Below are positions 28,135 to 37,969 of a stretch of 64,000 nucleotides of DNA, piece by piece. The notes below the pieces were generated by a model, which was given only the letters and a program-made list of their open reading frames with translations, made no database searches and was not told the DNA's origin. Numbering within the stretch: position 1 is the stretch's first letter; the number at the start of each line of letters is the position of its first letter. Position numbers and translations under genes: made by a program. The stretch comes from Maricaulis sp048269565 (GTDB taxonomy: Bacteria; Pseudomonadota; Alphaproteobacteria; Caulobacterales; Maricaulaceae). Location: the NCBI RefSeq assembly GCF_048269565.1, contig NZ_JBLXIK010000006.1, forward strand, positions 101,365 through 165,364, in the 5' to 3' direction.

Positions 28135-31100
28135 ATGCTCTCAAAAATCGCCGGGTTCGAGGTTCGCTATCAGCTGTTCTCACCCACTTTCATCGCCGTT
28201 TTTGCCATCTTCTTCCTGCTGACATTCCTCGGAGTCACCGTCGATGGCGTCCAGATTGGCGGCGGCGGCTCCACCAATATCAACTCGCCCAATGCGCTGA
28301 CGATCAATGTGCTGATCCTGTCGCTGTTTGGCGGTTTCATTCCAGCGGCCTTCCTGTCATCGGGTGTGCTGCGGGATCGCGGCTTCAAGACCGAGGAGCT
28401 GTTCTTCTCGCGACCGATCCGCGAGATCGATTTCGTACTCGGCCGCTTCACAGGCGGTTTCATCGCGACGGCCCTGTGCTTTGTGGCGGTGCCGCTGGCC
28501 TTCCTGCTGGGTTCGCAAATGCCCTGGCTGGACCAGGAGCTGGTCGGTCCGACCAATCTGGCCTGGTATCTCTACATCTATGCCGCCGTTGGGCTGGTGA
28601 ACATGTGGGTGATGGGCACGATCCTGTACACCGTCGCCAATTTCACCCGCTCCAACCTTCTGGTGTGGGTCGCTTTCCTGTCGCTCTTCGTGCTGTATCT
28701 GGTTGGCTCGGTTGTCGCGCAGCAGGAACCGGGTCTGCGCGAGACGATTGCCCTGGTGGATCCGTTTGGCCTCAACACTTTCGGAGAGGTCACGCGCTAC
28801 TGGACCACGTTCGAGCAGAACAGCCAGGTCATTCCCTTTGACGGTGTCTTCATGATGAACCGGCTGGGCTGGATGACAGTCGGTCTGGTGCTGCTGGTGA
28901 TCAACGTGCTCAGCTTCCGTTTCCGCAAGGGCACGTCCTCGGCGGGCCGGCGCGGAACGGATACCGCAGCGGCGGTCATGCCCGTCTCGGCGATCTCCGA
29001 TATCGCCCTGCCGCGCGTGACACCGTCTTTCGGCGCCGGCACGGCGATCCAGCAATTTCTCGCCCGCCTGAATTTCGAGGTGAAGGGCGTCGTCTTCAAT
29101 GTCGCCTTCTGGCTGATCCTGGTCATTGGCCTGATCAATACCGTGCCTGCCTTCTTCCTCGGCGGCGGCGTGTTCGGCACTGATGACTACCCCATCACCC
29201 GCGTGATGATGAATATCATCGCTGAAGGCTACGGCATTTTCCCGGTCATCATCGTGATCTTCTATGCCGCCGAGCTGATGTGGCGCGAGCGCGGCGTCGG
29301 GTTCTCGGAAATCACCGATGCGACACCGACCGCGAGCTGGGTGTTCGTGACCACCAAATTCCTTGCCATGTGTGTGGTGATCGTCTCGCTGGCCGTGGTG
29401 ATCATCCTCGCAGCCATTATCGCCCAGTTCTTCCAGGGCTATACGCAGTTCGAGTTCGGACAGTACGCCATGCGTGGCTTCCTGGAGCTGATCGTTCCCC
29501 CGGTTCTCCTCGCGGCACTGGCGATTTTCCTGCAGGTGGTTTTCAACAACCGCTGGCTGGGCATGGCCGCAATGATGGTCTTCTTCGTGGCCACGCTGGT
29601 GATGTCTCAGGTTGGCTTCGACCATGCCCTCTACCGCTATGGCCTGCCGCCGATCGGGATCTGGTCCGACATGAATGGCTATGGCCATTTCCTCGGCATC
29701 TCCCTGTGGTTCACCCTGTATTGGAGCTTCGTTGCGACGCTCCTGCTGGTGCTGGCCTACCAGTTGTGGAGCCGCGGTGCCCTGACGTCGATCTGGTCAC
29801 GGATTGCCGGCCTCACGCGCGGCTTCACGCCGGCCACCTCCAGCCTCGCGGCTGCAGCTCTGATCGGTGCCGGGCTCACCGGCAGCTGGATCTTCTACAA
29901 CACCAATGTGCTCAATGAGTATGTCTCCGGGCCCGATGGCCGGCACCAGCAGGCGGCCTATGAACGTGAATACGAGCATCTGGTCGATCTGCCGCAACTG
30001 ACCATCACCGACACCTCCTATGATGTCGACATCTATCCCGATGAGCGGCGCTATGAGGCGCGTGGCAGTTATGTGCTGCAGAACCAGACCGATGGTCCGC
30101 TCGACACTCTGTGGATTTCCTATGGCCCCGGCACGACCATCCGTAGCCAGGTGTTCGAGGGCGCATCGATCGCGACCTCCGACGCGGAGTCCTATATCTA
30201 CAGCTTCGCGCTGGATGTGCCGATGCAACCGGGCGAGAGCCGGACATTCGACTTCGAAGTCGCGCGCCTCAATCCCGGCTTCCGCAACGGCAATAATGTG
30301 ACGACGGTCAATTACAACGGCACATTCTTCAACAATGGCGAATCCATGCCGACGATCGGCGTCAACCAGGGCATCTTCCTGCAGGACCGCCAGCAACGCC
30401 GGCGTGAGGGGCTTGAACCCCTGCCGCGGGCCTATGATCTCGAGGATGAAAGCCGCTACAATCAGGGCGCCTTCTTCGGCAATGCGGCTCACTATGTGAG
30501 CTTCCGTACCATTGTCTCGACCAGCCTTGACCAGACCGCCATCGCACCGGGTTATCTCGAACGCGACTGGGTGGAGGGCGACCGGCACTATTTCGAATAT
30601 GTGATGGATCGGCCGATCCTCAATTTCTACTCATGGCTCTCGGCCGATTACGAGCTGGCCGAACGCACCCGTGACGGGATCGATCTCCAGGTCTTCTATC
30701 ACCAGCCGCATGGCTGGAATGTCGAGCGCATGCTGGAAGCCGCCGAGGATTCGCTGGGATATTTCTCCGAGCATTTCAGCCCTTATCAGTACCGCCAGTA
30801 CCGCATTCTGGAATTCCCGGCCTACCAGGAATTCGCCCAGGCGTTTCCGAACACGATCCCCTTCTCGGAAGGCATCGGTTTCATCGCCGATTTGCGTGAA
30901 ATCGAGGACATTGATTACGTCTACTACATCACCGCTCACGAGGCGGCGCACCAGTGGTGGGCGCATCAGGTGATGCCGGCGAATGTGCAGGGCGCCACGA
31001 TGCTGGTCGAAAGCTTCGCCCAGTATTCGGCCCTGATGGTGATGCGCCAGGAATATGGCGAGGACGCCATGCGCCGTTTCCTCAAATACGAACTCGACCG

Positions 31101-31728
31101 CTATCTCGGCAGCCGCGGTTCGGAAGCGATCGAGGAACAGCCGCTCTACCGGGTCGAGAACCAGCAATACATTCACTACCGCAAGGGTTCGGTGATCCTG
31201 TATGCGCTGCAGGACTATCTCGGCGAGGACGTCGTCAATCACGTCATGCAAAGACTGATCGAGGAACGGGCCTATTCCAGCGAGCCCTATGCCACCACGC
31301 TGGACTTCCTGCGCATATTGCGTGAGGAGGCGGGTCCCGAGCACGAGCAGATGATCCATGACTTCTTCGAACGGATCGTGCTGTTCGATCTCCAGGCCAC
31401 CGATGCCACGGCAACGCAGCGCGCGGACGGGCGCTGGGATGTGGCGATCGATGTCGAGGCGCATAAATTCGCCGCCGACGGAGCCGGTGAGCAGACCGAG
31501 GAGGACATCGATTACATGATCGATATCGGCATCTTCACCCGTGATCTGAACGGTCCGATCGAGGGGTCCGACCATGTGCTCTACATGGAGAAAAACCGGA
31601 TCAACGAGACGACGATGCGCTTCGAGTTCACAGTCGACGAGGAACCGGTCTGGGTCGGCATTGATCCCTACAACAAGCTGATCGACCGCGATTCCGACGA
31701 CAATCTCGTCCGGGTGACGATCGAATAG
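28135..31728 (+). CDS. ABC-2 permease fused to an M1 aminopeptidase domain
   Basis: The 1197-residue protein has a GGAAGGAG RBS (28121-28128). Residues 1 to about 590 contain roughly a dozen hydrophobic helices in two ABC-2 permease halves. The C-terminal ~600 residues form an exported M1-type zinc peptidase domain with H-E-A-A-H (His935, Glu936, His939) and the third ligand Glu959 in V-E-S-F-A-Q-Y-S. The spacing is HExxH-x19-E, one residue longer than the classical x18, as I recall for this fusion family. With the upstream ATPase it would form an exporter or peptide-processing complex. Whether the peptidase trims an exported substrate or acts separately is not known. Confidence 0.92.
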   Translation: MLSKIAGFEVRYQLFSPTFIAVFAIFFLLTFLGVTVDGVQIGGGGSTNINSPNALTINVLILSLFGGFIPAAFLSSGVLRDRGFKTEELFFSRPIREIDFVLGRFTGGFIATALCFVAVPLAFLLGSQMPWLDQELVGPTNLAWYLYIYAAVGLVNMWVMGTILYTVANFTRSNLLVWVAFLSLFVLYLVGSVVAQQEPGLRETIALVDPFGLNTFGEVTRYWTTFEQNSQVIPFDGVFMMNRLGWMTVGLVLLVINVLSFRFRKGTSSAGRRGTDTAAAVMPVSAISDIALPRVTPSFGAGTAIQQFLARLNFEVKGVVFNVAFWLILVIGLINTVPAFFLGGGVFGTDDYPITRVMMNIIAEGYGIFPVIIVIFYAAELMWRERGVGFSEITDATPTASWVFVTTKFLAMCVVIVSLAVVIILAAIIAQFFQGYTQFEFGQYAMRGFLELIVPPVLLAALAIFLQVVFNNRWLGMAAMMVFFVATLVMSQVGFDHALYRYGLPPIGIWSDMNGYGHFLGISLWFTLYWSFVATLLLVLAYQLWSRGALTSIWSRIAGLTRGFTPATSSLAAAALIGAGLTGSWIFYNTNVLNEYVSGPDGRHQQAAYEREYEHLVDLPQLTITDTSYDVDIYPDERRYEARGSYVLQNQTDGPLDTLWISYGPGTTIRSQVFEGASIATSDAESYIYSFALDVPMQPGESRTFDFEVARLNPGFRNGNNVTTVNYNGTFFNNGESMPTIGVNQGIFLQDRQQRRREGLEPLPRAYDLEDESRYNQGAFFGNAAHYVSFRTIVSTSLDQTAIAPGYLERDWVEGDRHYFEYVMDRPILNFYSWLSADYELAERTRDGIDLQVFYHQPHGWNVERMLEAAEDSLGYFSEHFSPYQYRQYRILEFPAYQEFAQAFPNTIPFSEGIGFIADLREIEDIDYVYYITAHEAAHQWWAHQVMPANVQGATMLVESFAQYSALMVMRQEYGEDAMRRFLKYELDRYLGSRGSEAIEEQPLYRVENQQYIHYRKGSVILYALQDYLGEDVVNHVMQRLIEERAYSSEPYATTLDFLRILREEAGPEHEQMIHDFFERIVLFDLQATDATATQRADGRWDVAIDVEAHKFAADGAGEQTEEDIDYMIDIGIFTRDLNGPIEGSDHVLYMEKNRINETTMRFEFTVDEEPVWVGIDPYNKLIDRDSDDNLVRVTIE

Positions 31729-31736
31729 CGCGGGCT

Positions 31737-31772
31737 GGCGGCGCGGATGGTTTTTCAGCCAGCCGCGCCGCC
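31737..31772. terminator. Strong GC hairpin between convergent genes
   Basis: GGCGGCGCGG (31737-31746) pairs perfectly with CCGCGCCGCC (31763-31772). The loop contains TTTTT and a competing GGCTGG/CCAGCC pairing. It lies between the convergent permease/peptidase gene and the orphan at 31778-32989 and is a likely bidirectional terminator. Confidence 0.5.
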
Positions 31773-31777
31773 GGACC

Positions 31778-32989
31778 TCAGAATGTCGATGCGACCACCA
31801 GGTCGGGCGGTTGCTGGATCAGCGGCGCGGCATGCCGGCGCAGGGCCGGCGCCGCGGCGGCGTCCGAACCCGCCGCGTGCCGGGTGATGCTGAGCACGAA
31901 ATTGGCAAACATCGGCAAGGCCTCGCGCGCGTGCAGATAGCCCTTCTTGTTCTGCCTTTCCCAGAAATTCCAGTATCCGGGCACATGGCCGATCACCGAA
32001 AGATCGTGTCCGAGATTGAGGAAACACATCGGCGCGCGCAGCAGGAAGCGTTTGAAGCCATTGGTGTCCTCTCCGCCGCTGAAGCGGGCGAACACCTGGT
32101 CATACTCTTCCATGACCGAGCTCAGGCTTGACCAGCGCGCCCGTGTCTCGTCGATGATCTGGCGGCGCATGTATTCGATGTCATTGCGCTCGGACTCGCT
32201 GGCTCCGACAATGCTGGCCGACTTGATCTGTTGCAGGAAGTGCTTGAGCCCGGCGAAGGCCTCCGACATTGACCAGCGATAGTAGAGAATACCCTTCCAG
32301 CCGAACATGCCGGCCTTGAACTCCGGCAGGGTCATGTCGAGCGACTGGCGCAGGGCCGAGAGGCGCTCATCGCTTTCGCTCGACAACAGGGAGTGTGCGA
32401 AACGCAGGGCGCGGCCCTCGTCCTGATTGCTGTGGCCGGAGCCGAATGCGAGCGAGACCACCGAGACGATCTGTTCGGCGACCGTCTTCTCCATGCGGGC
32501 GACTTCCGCGTCGGAAATGTCGAAATAGAGCGGGGCTATCGGCCGGCTGTTATTGCGATAGCGCTCGGCCAGCAGGAAAGGGTCGAAACTGGGCAGGGCC
32601 GCGAGCTCGCGCAAGCGAATCAAATCAAGGTCGAGCAAGTGCGGCTCGTCCGGACGTTCGAACAGGGTACGCATCTTGGCGGCAAAGCCGATTTCCTCGA
32701 CGAAGACGGCATGGCCGCCCAGCGAGAGATCATCCTGGGCCAGCGGCACCAGCACCTTGGTAACGACCGGCTGGTTGGACATCACATAGGGGCGCTCATG
32801 GGCACGCACCGTGTGTTTGACGATGAAGGCCTGGTTGAGGCGTGGATGCAGGAAGAAGGGCGCCTCGCCGTGCGCCCCCCGCTCACCATGCCGCAAGGCG
32901 ATGGAGTGGAGGTCGAGAATCCGGCTGGTGGCGCCGCCCTTGAGGATATTGCGCAAGTCGGATCTGGCAACCGGTCTGACTTCGCTCAT
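31778..32989 (-). CDS. Uncharacterised 403-residue protein
   Basis: I do not recognise this family. The start M-S-E-V-R-P at 32989 has GGGGAGAG upstream; the frame is open 23 codons further. The protein is mixed alpha/beta with no signal peptide. It contains P-F-F-L-H-P-R-L-N-Q-A-F, a G-W-K-G-I-L-Y-Y-R-W segment and a helical region of about residues 220-330. Only moderate hydrophobicity is seen, so it is probably cytosolic. It is convergent to the permease/peptidase gene and not clearly in an operon. Codon use matches the genome, which supports a real, long-resident gene. Confidence 0.7.
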   Translation of the reverse strand: MSEVRPVARSDLRNILKGGATSRILDLHSIALRHGERGAHGEAPFFLHPRLNQAFIVKHTVRAHERPYVMSNQPVVTKVLVPLAQDDLSLGGHAVFVEEIGFAAKMRTLFERPDEPHLLDLDLIRLRELAALPSFDPFLLAERYRNNSRPIAPLYFDISDAEVARMEKTVAEQIVSVVSLAFGSGHSNQDEGRALRFAHSLLSSESDERLSALRQSLDMTLPEFKAGMFGWKGILYYRWSMSEAFAGLKHFLQQIKSASIVGASESERNDIEYMRRQIIDETRARWSSLSSVMEEYDQVFARFSGGEDTNGFKRFLLRAPMCFLNLGHDLSVIGHVPGYWNFWERQNKKGYLHAREALPMFANFVLSITRHAAGSDAAAAPALRRHAAPLIQQPPDLVVASTF

Positions 32990-33102
32990 CTTGCTCTCCC
33001 CAGGTACCGGGAAGTGATAACCGGGCCGGTTTAATATCGGGTCGGCCTTGCCAGCCAAATTCGAGATTCAATTGAATCGAATTCGTCGCAAATGCCCGTA
33101 TG

Positions 33103-33567
33103 TCACCGGGAGCGGGCGGGCGGCTTGAGCAGCGAGAACAGCAGGCCGGCGCCAGCCCCTGCGAGCGCGAGGCTGAGCAGGCCGGGCAGGGTGCGGCTCG
33201 AGGCGACCGGGGTGATGGTCGAGTGAAGCGCCGCGCCGTAATAGGCTGTGATGGCGATCATGATGCAGGCCACGGCGGCGCCACCCGCCAGCGTAAAGCC
33301 GATGCGCCGCCAGGGCCGGCCCAGCAGGCGCGCGATCCAGCCGGCGACCGGGAAGGCAATCGCAAAGCCGATCAGCACGACCGCGAACAGGGTCGGGCCG
33401 AAGCCGAGCAGGTCGCGCTTGATGGCATCGAGCCGGACCGCGGCCGGAAAATCTGCGCCGATAGCTGCGAGCGATTGCAGCACGACATGGGTGTTGGCGA
33501 TGCTGACCAGCACCGTCCCGACGAGGACCGCGACGATAAAAACGAGCGCCGTGCGCATGATCGACAT
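33103..33567 (-). CDS. Small four-helix membrane protein
   Basis: The 154-residue protein has four predicted transmembrane helices (R-T-A-L-V-F-I-V-A at the N-terminus; T-L-F-A-V-V-L-I-G; G-F-T-L-A-G-G-A-A-V; L-L-S-L-A-L-A-G-A-G) and a basic tail. GGAAGG about 9 nt upstream supports the ATG at 33567. The function is unknown. It is divergent from the PQQ sugar dehydrogenase gene. Confidence 0.7.
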   Translation of the reverse strand: MSIMRTALVFIVAVLVGTVLVSIANTHVVLQSLAAIGADFPAAVRLDAIKRDLLGFGPTLFAVVLIGFAIAFPVAGWIARLLGRPWRRIGFTLAGGAAVACIMIAITAYYGAALHSTITPVASSRTLPGLLSLALAGAGAGLLFSLLKPPARSR

Positions 33568-33649
33568 CACCAGTGGCCTTCCGGGACTCTACACGATGCA
33601 CACGAGCCTATAGGCTGACCGCCGAGACGACAATTGCCGGAGTATTGTC

Positions 33650-34747
33650 ATGAGACAGTGGATTTTCGCCCTTCTGGCCGCCGCCATGCTGAGCCCGGCC
33701 AGCCTTGCCCAGCAGCGTCACGAGACGGTGACCGGCGGGCTGGAATTTCCCTGGAGCCTCGCCTTTCTGCCCGATGGCCGCATGCTGGTGACCGAAAAGC
33801 CCGGCCGTTTGCGGCTGGTCGAGAATGGTGTGCTGCGCGCGGAGCCGGTTTCCGGCGTGCCCGAAGTTTTGTTCTCGGGCCAGGGCGGGCTGCTCGATGT
33901 CGTGCTGCATCCCGACTTTGCCAGCAATCACCTCGTCTATCTCACCTGGTCTGAAGGCTCGCCGCGCGACAATACGCTGCGCCTCGGCCGTGGCCGGTTC
34001 GAGGGTGATGCGCTGGTTGATTTCGAGGCCATTTTCACGGCCCAGCCGCGGCGCGATACCGATGTTCATTACGGCGCCCGGCTCGCCTTTTTGCCCGATA
34101 ACAGCATCCTGCTCGGGATTGGCGACGGTTTCGACTATCGCGAGGAGGCCCAGCGCCCCGCCTCGCATTTCGGCAGCTATGTCCATCTGCGCGAGGATGG
34201 CAGCCCCGTCGAGAGTCCCTTCCCGAACGCGGCGCCGGGCGTCTACACCATTGGCCACCGCAATCCGCAGGCGATTGTCCGCGATCCGGTCAGCGGCACC
34301 GTCTATTCCAACGAGCATGGTCCGCGCGGCGGTGACGAGATCAATATTCTCGTCGAGGGCCGCAATTATGGCTGGCCGGTGGCGACCCATGGCGTCGACT
34401 ACACCGGCGCGCTGGTCTCGCCCTATACCAGCTATCCCGGCATGGAAGAGCCCTTGCTCTACTGGGTGCCTTCGATCGCGCCCTCGAGCATGACGATCTA
34501 TCGCGGCGCCATGTTTCCCGATTGGGATGGCGATCTTCTGGTTACGGCCCTGATCCACGGCGATGCCGAGGTCGCTTCCGGGCATTTGCGCCGCGTCGAT
34601 CTTGAGGCTGGCGCGGTGGCCGGTCAGGAGATTTTGCTCGGTGATGTCGGCGCGCGGATGCGCCATGTGGCGGTCGCCCCCGATGGCAGTCTCTACCTGC
34701 TCACCGACGAGGCCGAGGGACGGCTGATCCGGCTGTATCGCGACTGA
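33650..34747 (+). CDS. PQQ-dependent aldose/sorbosone dehydrogenase family protein
   Basis: The 365-residue secreted protein has a signal peptide ending S-L-A-Q and a six-bladed beta-propeller of the soluble glucose/sorbosone dehydrogenase (YliI) type. Motifs include F-P-W-S-L-A-F-L-P-D-G, G-Q-G-G-L-L-D-V, the metal/PQQ region G-H-R-N-P-Q-A and N-E-H-G-P-R-G-G-D-E. It would oxidise aldose sugars in the periplasm and pass electrons to quinone or cytochrome. GGAG precedes the ATG. It converges on the minus-strand RND operon, with stops adjacent. Confidence 0.93.
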   Translation: MRQWIFALLAAAMLSPASLAQQRHETVTGGLEFPWSLAFLPDGRMLVTEKPGRLRLVENGVLRAEPVSGVPEVLFSGQGGLLDVVLHPDFASNHLVYLTWSEGSPRDNTLRLGRGRFEGDALVDFEAIFTAQPRRDTDVHYGARLAFLPDNSILLGIGDGFDYREEAQRPASHFGSYVHLREDGSPVESPFPNAAPGVYTIGHRNPQAIVRDPVSGTVYSNEHGPRGGDEINILVEGRNYGWPVATHGVDYTGALVSPYTSYPGMEEPLLYWVPSIAPSSMTIYRGAMFPDWDGDLLVTALIHGDAEVASGHLRRVDLEAGAVAGQEILLGDVGARMRHVAVAPDGSLYLLTDEAEGRLIRLYRD

Positions 34748-37700
34748 TTATTCGGCCGGATCCGGTTTCGGACGCAGTCCGGGGATCCGGCTCTCGATCA
34801 CCCGCCGGCGCCAATTGCCCAGCCGCGACGGCGCTGCCAGCAGGACCGGGGTCAGGATCAGGGTCAGCAGGGTCGAGAAGCCCAGCCCCCAGACCACGGC
34901 CGAGGACAATTGCACCCACCATTCGCTGGCCGGCCCGCCAACGCCGATCACGCCGCGGGTGAAGTCGGCATTGATCTGCCAGGCCATCGGCAACAGGCCG
35001 AAAATCGTCGTCACCGTCGTCAGCATCACCGGCCGCAGGCGCTGGGCGGCGGTGCGGATGACGGCTTCGTCGACCGCCATGCCGAGGCTGCGCAGGCGCT
35101 GGAAGGTGTCGATCAGCACGATATTATTGTTCACCACAATCCCGGCCAGCGTCACCACCCCGGTGCCCAGGAACAGGATCGAGATATAGGGGAAGGTCAG
35201 CATCACCCCGAGCAGCACCCCGACCACCGACAGGACGACGGCGAGCAGCGTCAGTACGACGTGCCAGAAATTATTGAACTGCCACAGCAGGATCACCGCC
35301 ATCATGAACAGCGAGGCGAGCATGGCGCTGGCGAAGAAGGCACCGGCCTCGGCATTCTCCTGATCGGCCCCGAGATATTCGATCGAGACACTGCGCGGGA
35401 TCGCCCCGCTCTCGACCTGGTCATCGATCCATTCGCGCACTTCGGCGACCAGCAGATTGCCGGCATGATCCTCATCGGCATTGGCGCGCACCATCAGCAC
35501 CCGGCGGCCATCGCGGCGGCGGATGGAGTCGATGCGCGGCCGTGGGTCCAGCGTCACGAAATTCGACATCGGCACGGTGCCGTTGAGCGTGTTGACGCGC
35601 AAATCCTCGAGCCGCGAAATATCGCGTTCATCGGCCGGGAAGCGCACGCGGATATCGACCTCCTCGTCGGCATCGTCGGGGCGGTAGCGTCCGACCAGAG
35701 CGCCGGTGGTGACCATCTGCACGGCGGCGCCGACCTGGGTGACATCGGCACCGAAGCGCGCGGCCTCGGCGCGATCGACATTCAGCCGCCATTCCACGCC
35801 GGGCAGAGGCAGGCTGTCCTCGATATCCACGAGACCGTCCATCGTGTCGAGATGGGCCCGGATCAGGCGCGCGGCACGGTCGAGGGCGGCGGCATCATTC
35901 GAGCGCAATTGCACCTGCACGTCCTTGCCGACCGGCGGCCCGCGCTCGAAGGCGCGCACTTCGATGATCACGCCGGGAATGCCGACCATCGCCGCGCGGA
36001 TCTGACGTTCGATCAGGCGGCCATTGGGACGCTGGCCGAAGGGTTCAAATTCGACAAATATCCGCGCAATACTGTCGGCCGGGGCGGAGCCGGTGCCGTC
36101 GAAGGGCGAGGCCCCGGGCGGTTGTCCGGCGACGGTATAATAACCCTTGATGCCCTCGATCCCGGCCAGGCGGCGTTCGGCCTCCAGGGCGATCTCGTAT
36201 TGCTCCGCCGGCGCCAGATTGCCGCGCGCCCGCACGAAGACATAGAGCTGCTCCGGCTCGGCATCGAGGAAAAATTCGGTGCGCTTGGGCTCCAGACCGA
36301 ACAGGCTGGCCGAACTGGCGACAAAGGTGCCGAACACCAGCACCACGATCAGCGCCGCTGCGCCGGCCACCGCGACCGGGCGCTTGACCAGGGCGGCGAT
36401 CAGCTTGGCATAACGCCCGGTCAGGCCCGGCAGATCGGTCGGGTCGCTGTCTTCCTGGGCGTTGAGGTGGGCGACGGCCGAGTTGGTATCGACCACACCG
36501 CCCTTGGCGGCCAGCACCGAGCCGAGGGTCGGCAGGAAAATCAGCGCCATCACCAGGGCCGAGCTCAGAACAAAGATCAGGGTCAGCGGCAGGAAGGCCA
36601 TGTACTGGCCGGGAATCGAATTCCAGAACAGGAAGGGCACGAAGGCCGCCAGTGTCGTCGCGGTCGAGGAGACAATCGGCCAGAACATGCGTTTTCCGGC
36701 GTGGATATAGGCCTGTTTGCGGGTCTCGCCCTCGGCCAGTTTGCGGTCGGCATATTCGACGACGACGATGGCGCCATCGACCAGCAGTCCGACGGCGAGC
36801 ACCATGGCGAACATCACCATGAAATTGACCGTCAGCCCGTACAGACTCAGCAGCAGAAACGAGAACAGGAAGCTCGACGGGATGGCGACGCCGACCAGCA
36901 GGGCCGAGCGAAAGCCGAGCGCGGCGACGACGATAATCAAGACCAGCACGATCGCCAGCATGATCGAGCTGGTCAGGCTCTGCAGCGAATCGCGGACATA
37001 GGTCGACTGGTCGAGGCTGAATTCATAATGCACCGTCTCGGGCCAGTGGGCCGCGGTCTCGGCCGTCAGAGCCTGCACCGCCGCGCTGGTGTCCATGATG
37101 TTCTCGCCGCTGCGGCGCACCACCTGCAGCGTGAAGGCCGGCTGGCCGTTATAGCGCGCGAAACTGTCGGCATCCTTGAAGGTGCGGCGCACGGTGGCGA
37201 CGTCCTGCAGCGTGACGACTGCATCGCCGGAACTGGTTAGCGGCAGGTTCAGCGCATCGGCGGCCGAGCGGAACAGGCCCGGCACCTTGACCTGGAAGCG
37301 CGCCGCGCCGCTGTCGAGCGAGCCGGCGGCGATCAGCCGGTTGTTGGACTGCACCGCATTGAACAATTGCCCATAGGTGACGCCGTGGGATTCCAGCAGG
37401 GCCGGATCGATGACGATCTCGAGCACTTCATCGCGCAGGCCCTGGACATCGACCTGCAGGATTTGCGGCAGTGCCTCGATCTCGTCCTCGAGCTCACGTG
37501 CCAGCCGGAACAGGGTGCGCTCGGGCGCATCGCCATAGATCTGCACCGCAATCGTCGGGGCGAGGCCGGAATTGAATTCCTCGACCACGGGCTCGCGGGC
37601 GTCCTCGGGAAATTGCCGCCGCGCCATGTCGACGGCGTCGCGGACATCGGAGACCGCGCGGTCGGAATCGAAGGGCACGCCGAAATCGGCAACCAGCGTG

Positions 37701-37969
37701 CCCGCGCCGAGCGAGGCGGTGCCATGCAATTCCTCCAGCCCCTCGATCGCGCGCATCTCGGTCTCGACCGGGCGCACGATCAGGCGTTCGGCATCTTCCG
37801 GGGAAATGCCGTCGAGCGGCACCACCACGATCACGAAGGGAAAGGGAATGTCCGGATCGGCCTCGCGGGGCAGCGTCAGAAAGGAGATCAGACCGGCCAG
37901 CAGGGCACACAGAAAGATCGCCAGGATCATCCGGGCCCGGTTGACCGCGAATTCGACGATGCCTGTCAC
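34748..37969 (-). CDS. RND efflux permease with atypical proton-relay residues
   Basis: The 1073-residue protein has the full RND layout: 12 transmembrane helices in two halves with porter domains. The helix 4 motif reads L-L-V-D-G-A-I-V-V-V-E, so the second Asp of the canonical D-D pair is Gly. The helix 10 motif reads V-V-N-N-N-I-V-L-I-D, so the canonical Lys is Asn. Such changes occur in a sizeable RND subfamily, so it is probably functional with a different relay. The start overlaps the adaptor gene stop (ATGA at 37966-37969). The outer-membrane partner is not in this window. Confidence 0.93.
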   Translation of the reverse strand: MTGIVEFAVNRARMILAIFLCALLAGLISFLTLPREADPDIPFPFVIVVVPLDGISPEDAERLIVRPVETEMRAIEGLEELHGTASLGAGTLVADFGVPFDSDRAVSDVRDAVDMARRQFPEDAREPVVEEFNSGLAPTIAVQIYGDAPERTLFRLARELEDEIEALPQILQVDVQGLRDEVLEIVIDPALLESHGVTYGQLFNAVQSNNRLIAAGSLDSGAARFQVKVPGLFRSAADALNLPLTSSGDAVVTLQDVATVRRTFKDADSFARYNGQPAFTLQVVRRSGENIMDTSAAVQALTAETAAHWPETVHYEFSLDQSTYVRDSLQSLTSSIMLAIVLVLIIVVAALGFRSALLVGVAIPSSFLFSFLLLSLYGLTVNFMVMFAMVLAVGLLVDGAIVVVEYADRKLAEGETRKQAYIHAGKRMFWPIVSSTATTLAAFVPFLFWNSIPGQYMAFLPLTLIFVLSSALVMALIFLPTLGSVLAAKGGVVDTNSAVAHLNAQEDSDPTDLPGLTGRYAKLIAALVKRPVAVAGAAALIVVLVFGTFVASSASLFGLEPKRTEFFLDAEPEQLYVFVRARGNLAPAEQYEIALEAERRLAGIEGIKGYYTVAGQPPGASPFDGTGSAPADSIARIFVEFEPFGQRPNGRLIERQIRAAMVGIPGVIIEVRAFERGPPVGKDVQVQLRSNDAAALDRAARLIRAHLDTMDGLVDIEDSLPLPGVEWRLNVDRAEAARFGADVTQVGAAVQMVTTGALVGRYRPDDADEEVDIRVRFPADERDISRLEDLRVNTLNGTVPMSNFVTLDPRPRIDSIRRRDGRRVLMVRANADEDHAGNLLVAEVREWIDDQVESGAIPRSVSIEYLGADQENAEAGAFFASAMLASLFMMAVILLWQFNNFWHVVLTLLAVVLSVVGVLLGVMLTFPYISILFLGTGVVTLAGIVVNNNIVLIDTFQRLRSLGMAVDEAVIRTAAQRLRPVMLTTVTTIFGLLPMAWQINADFTRGVIGVGGPASEWWVQLSSAVVWGLGFSTLLTLILTPVLLAAPSRLGNWRRRVIESRIPGLRPKPDPAE

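Noticed and set aside
34910..37240. A 776-codon open frame opposite the RND permease
   Set aside because: It is compositionally His/Gln/Arg-rich with no domain, typical of an antisense shadow; the minus-strand RND gene explains the region.
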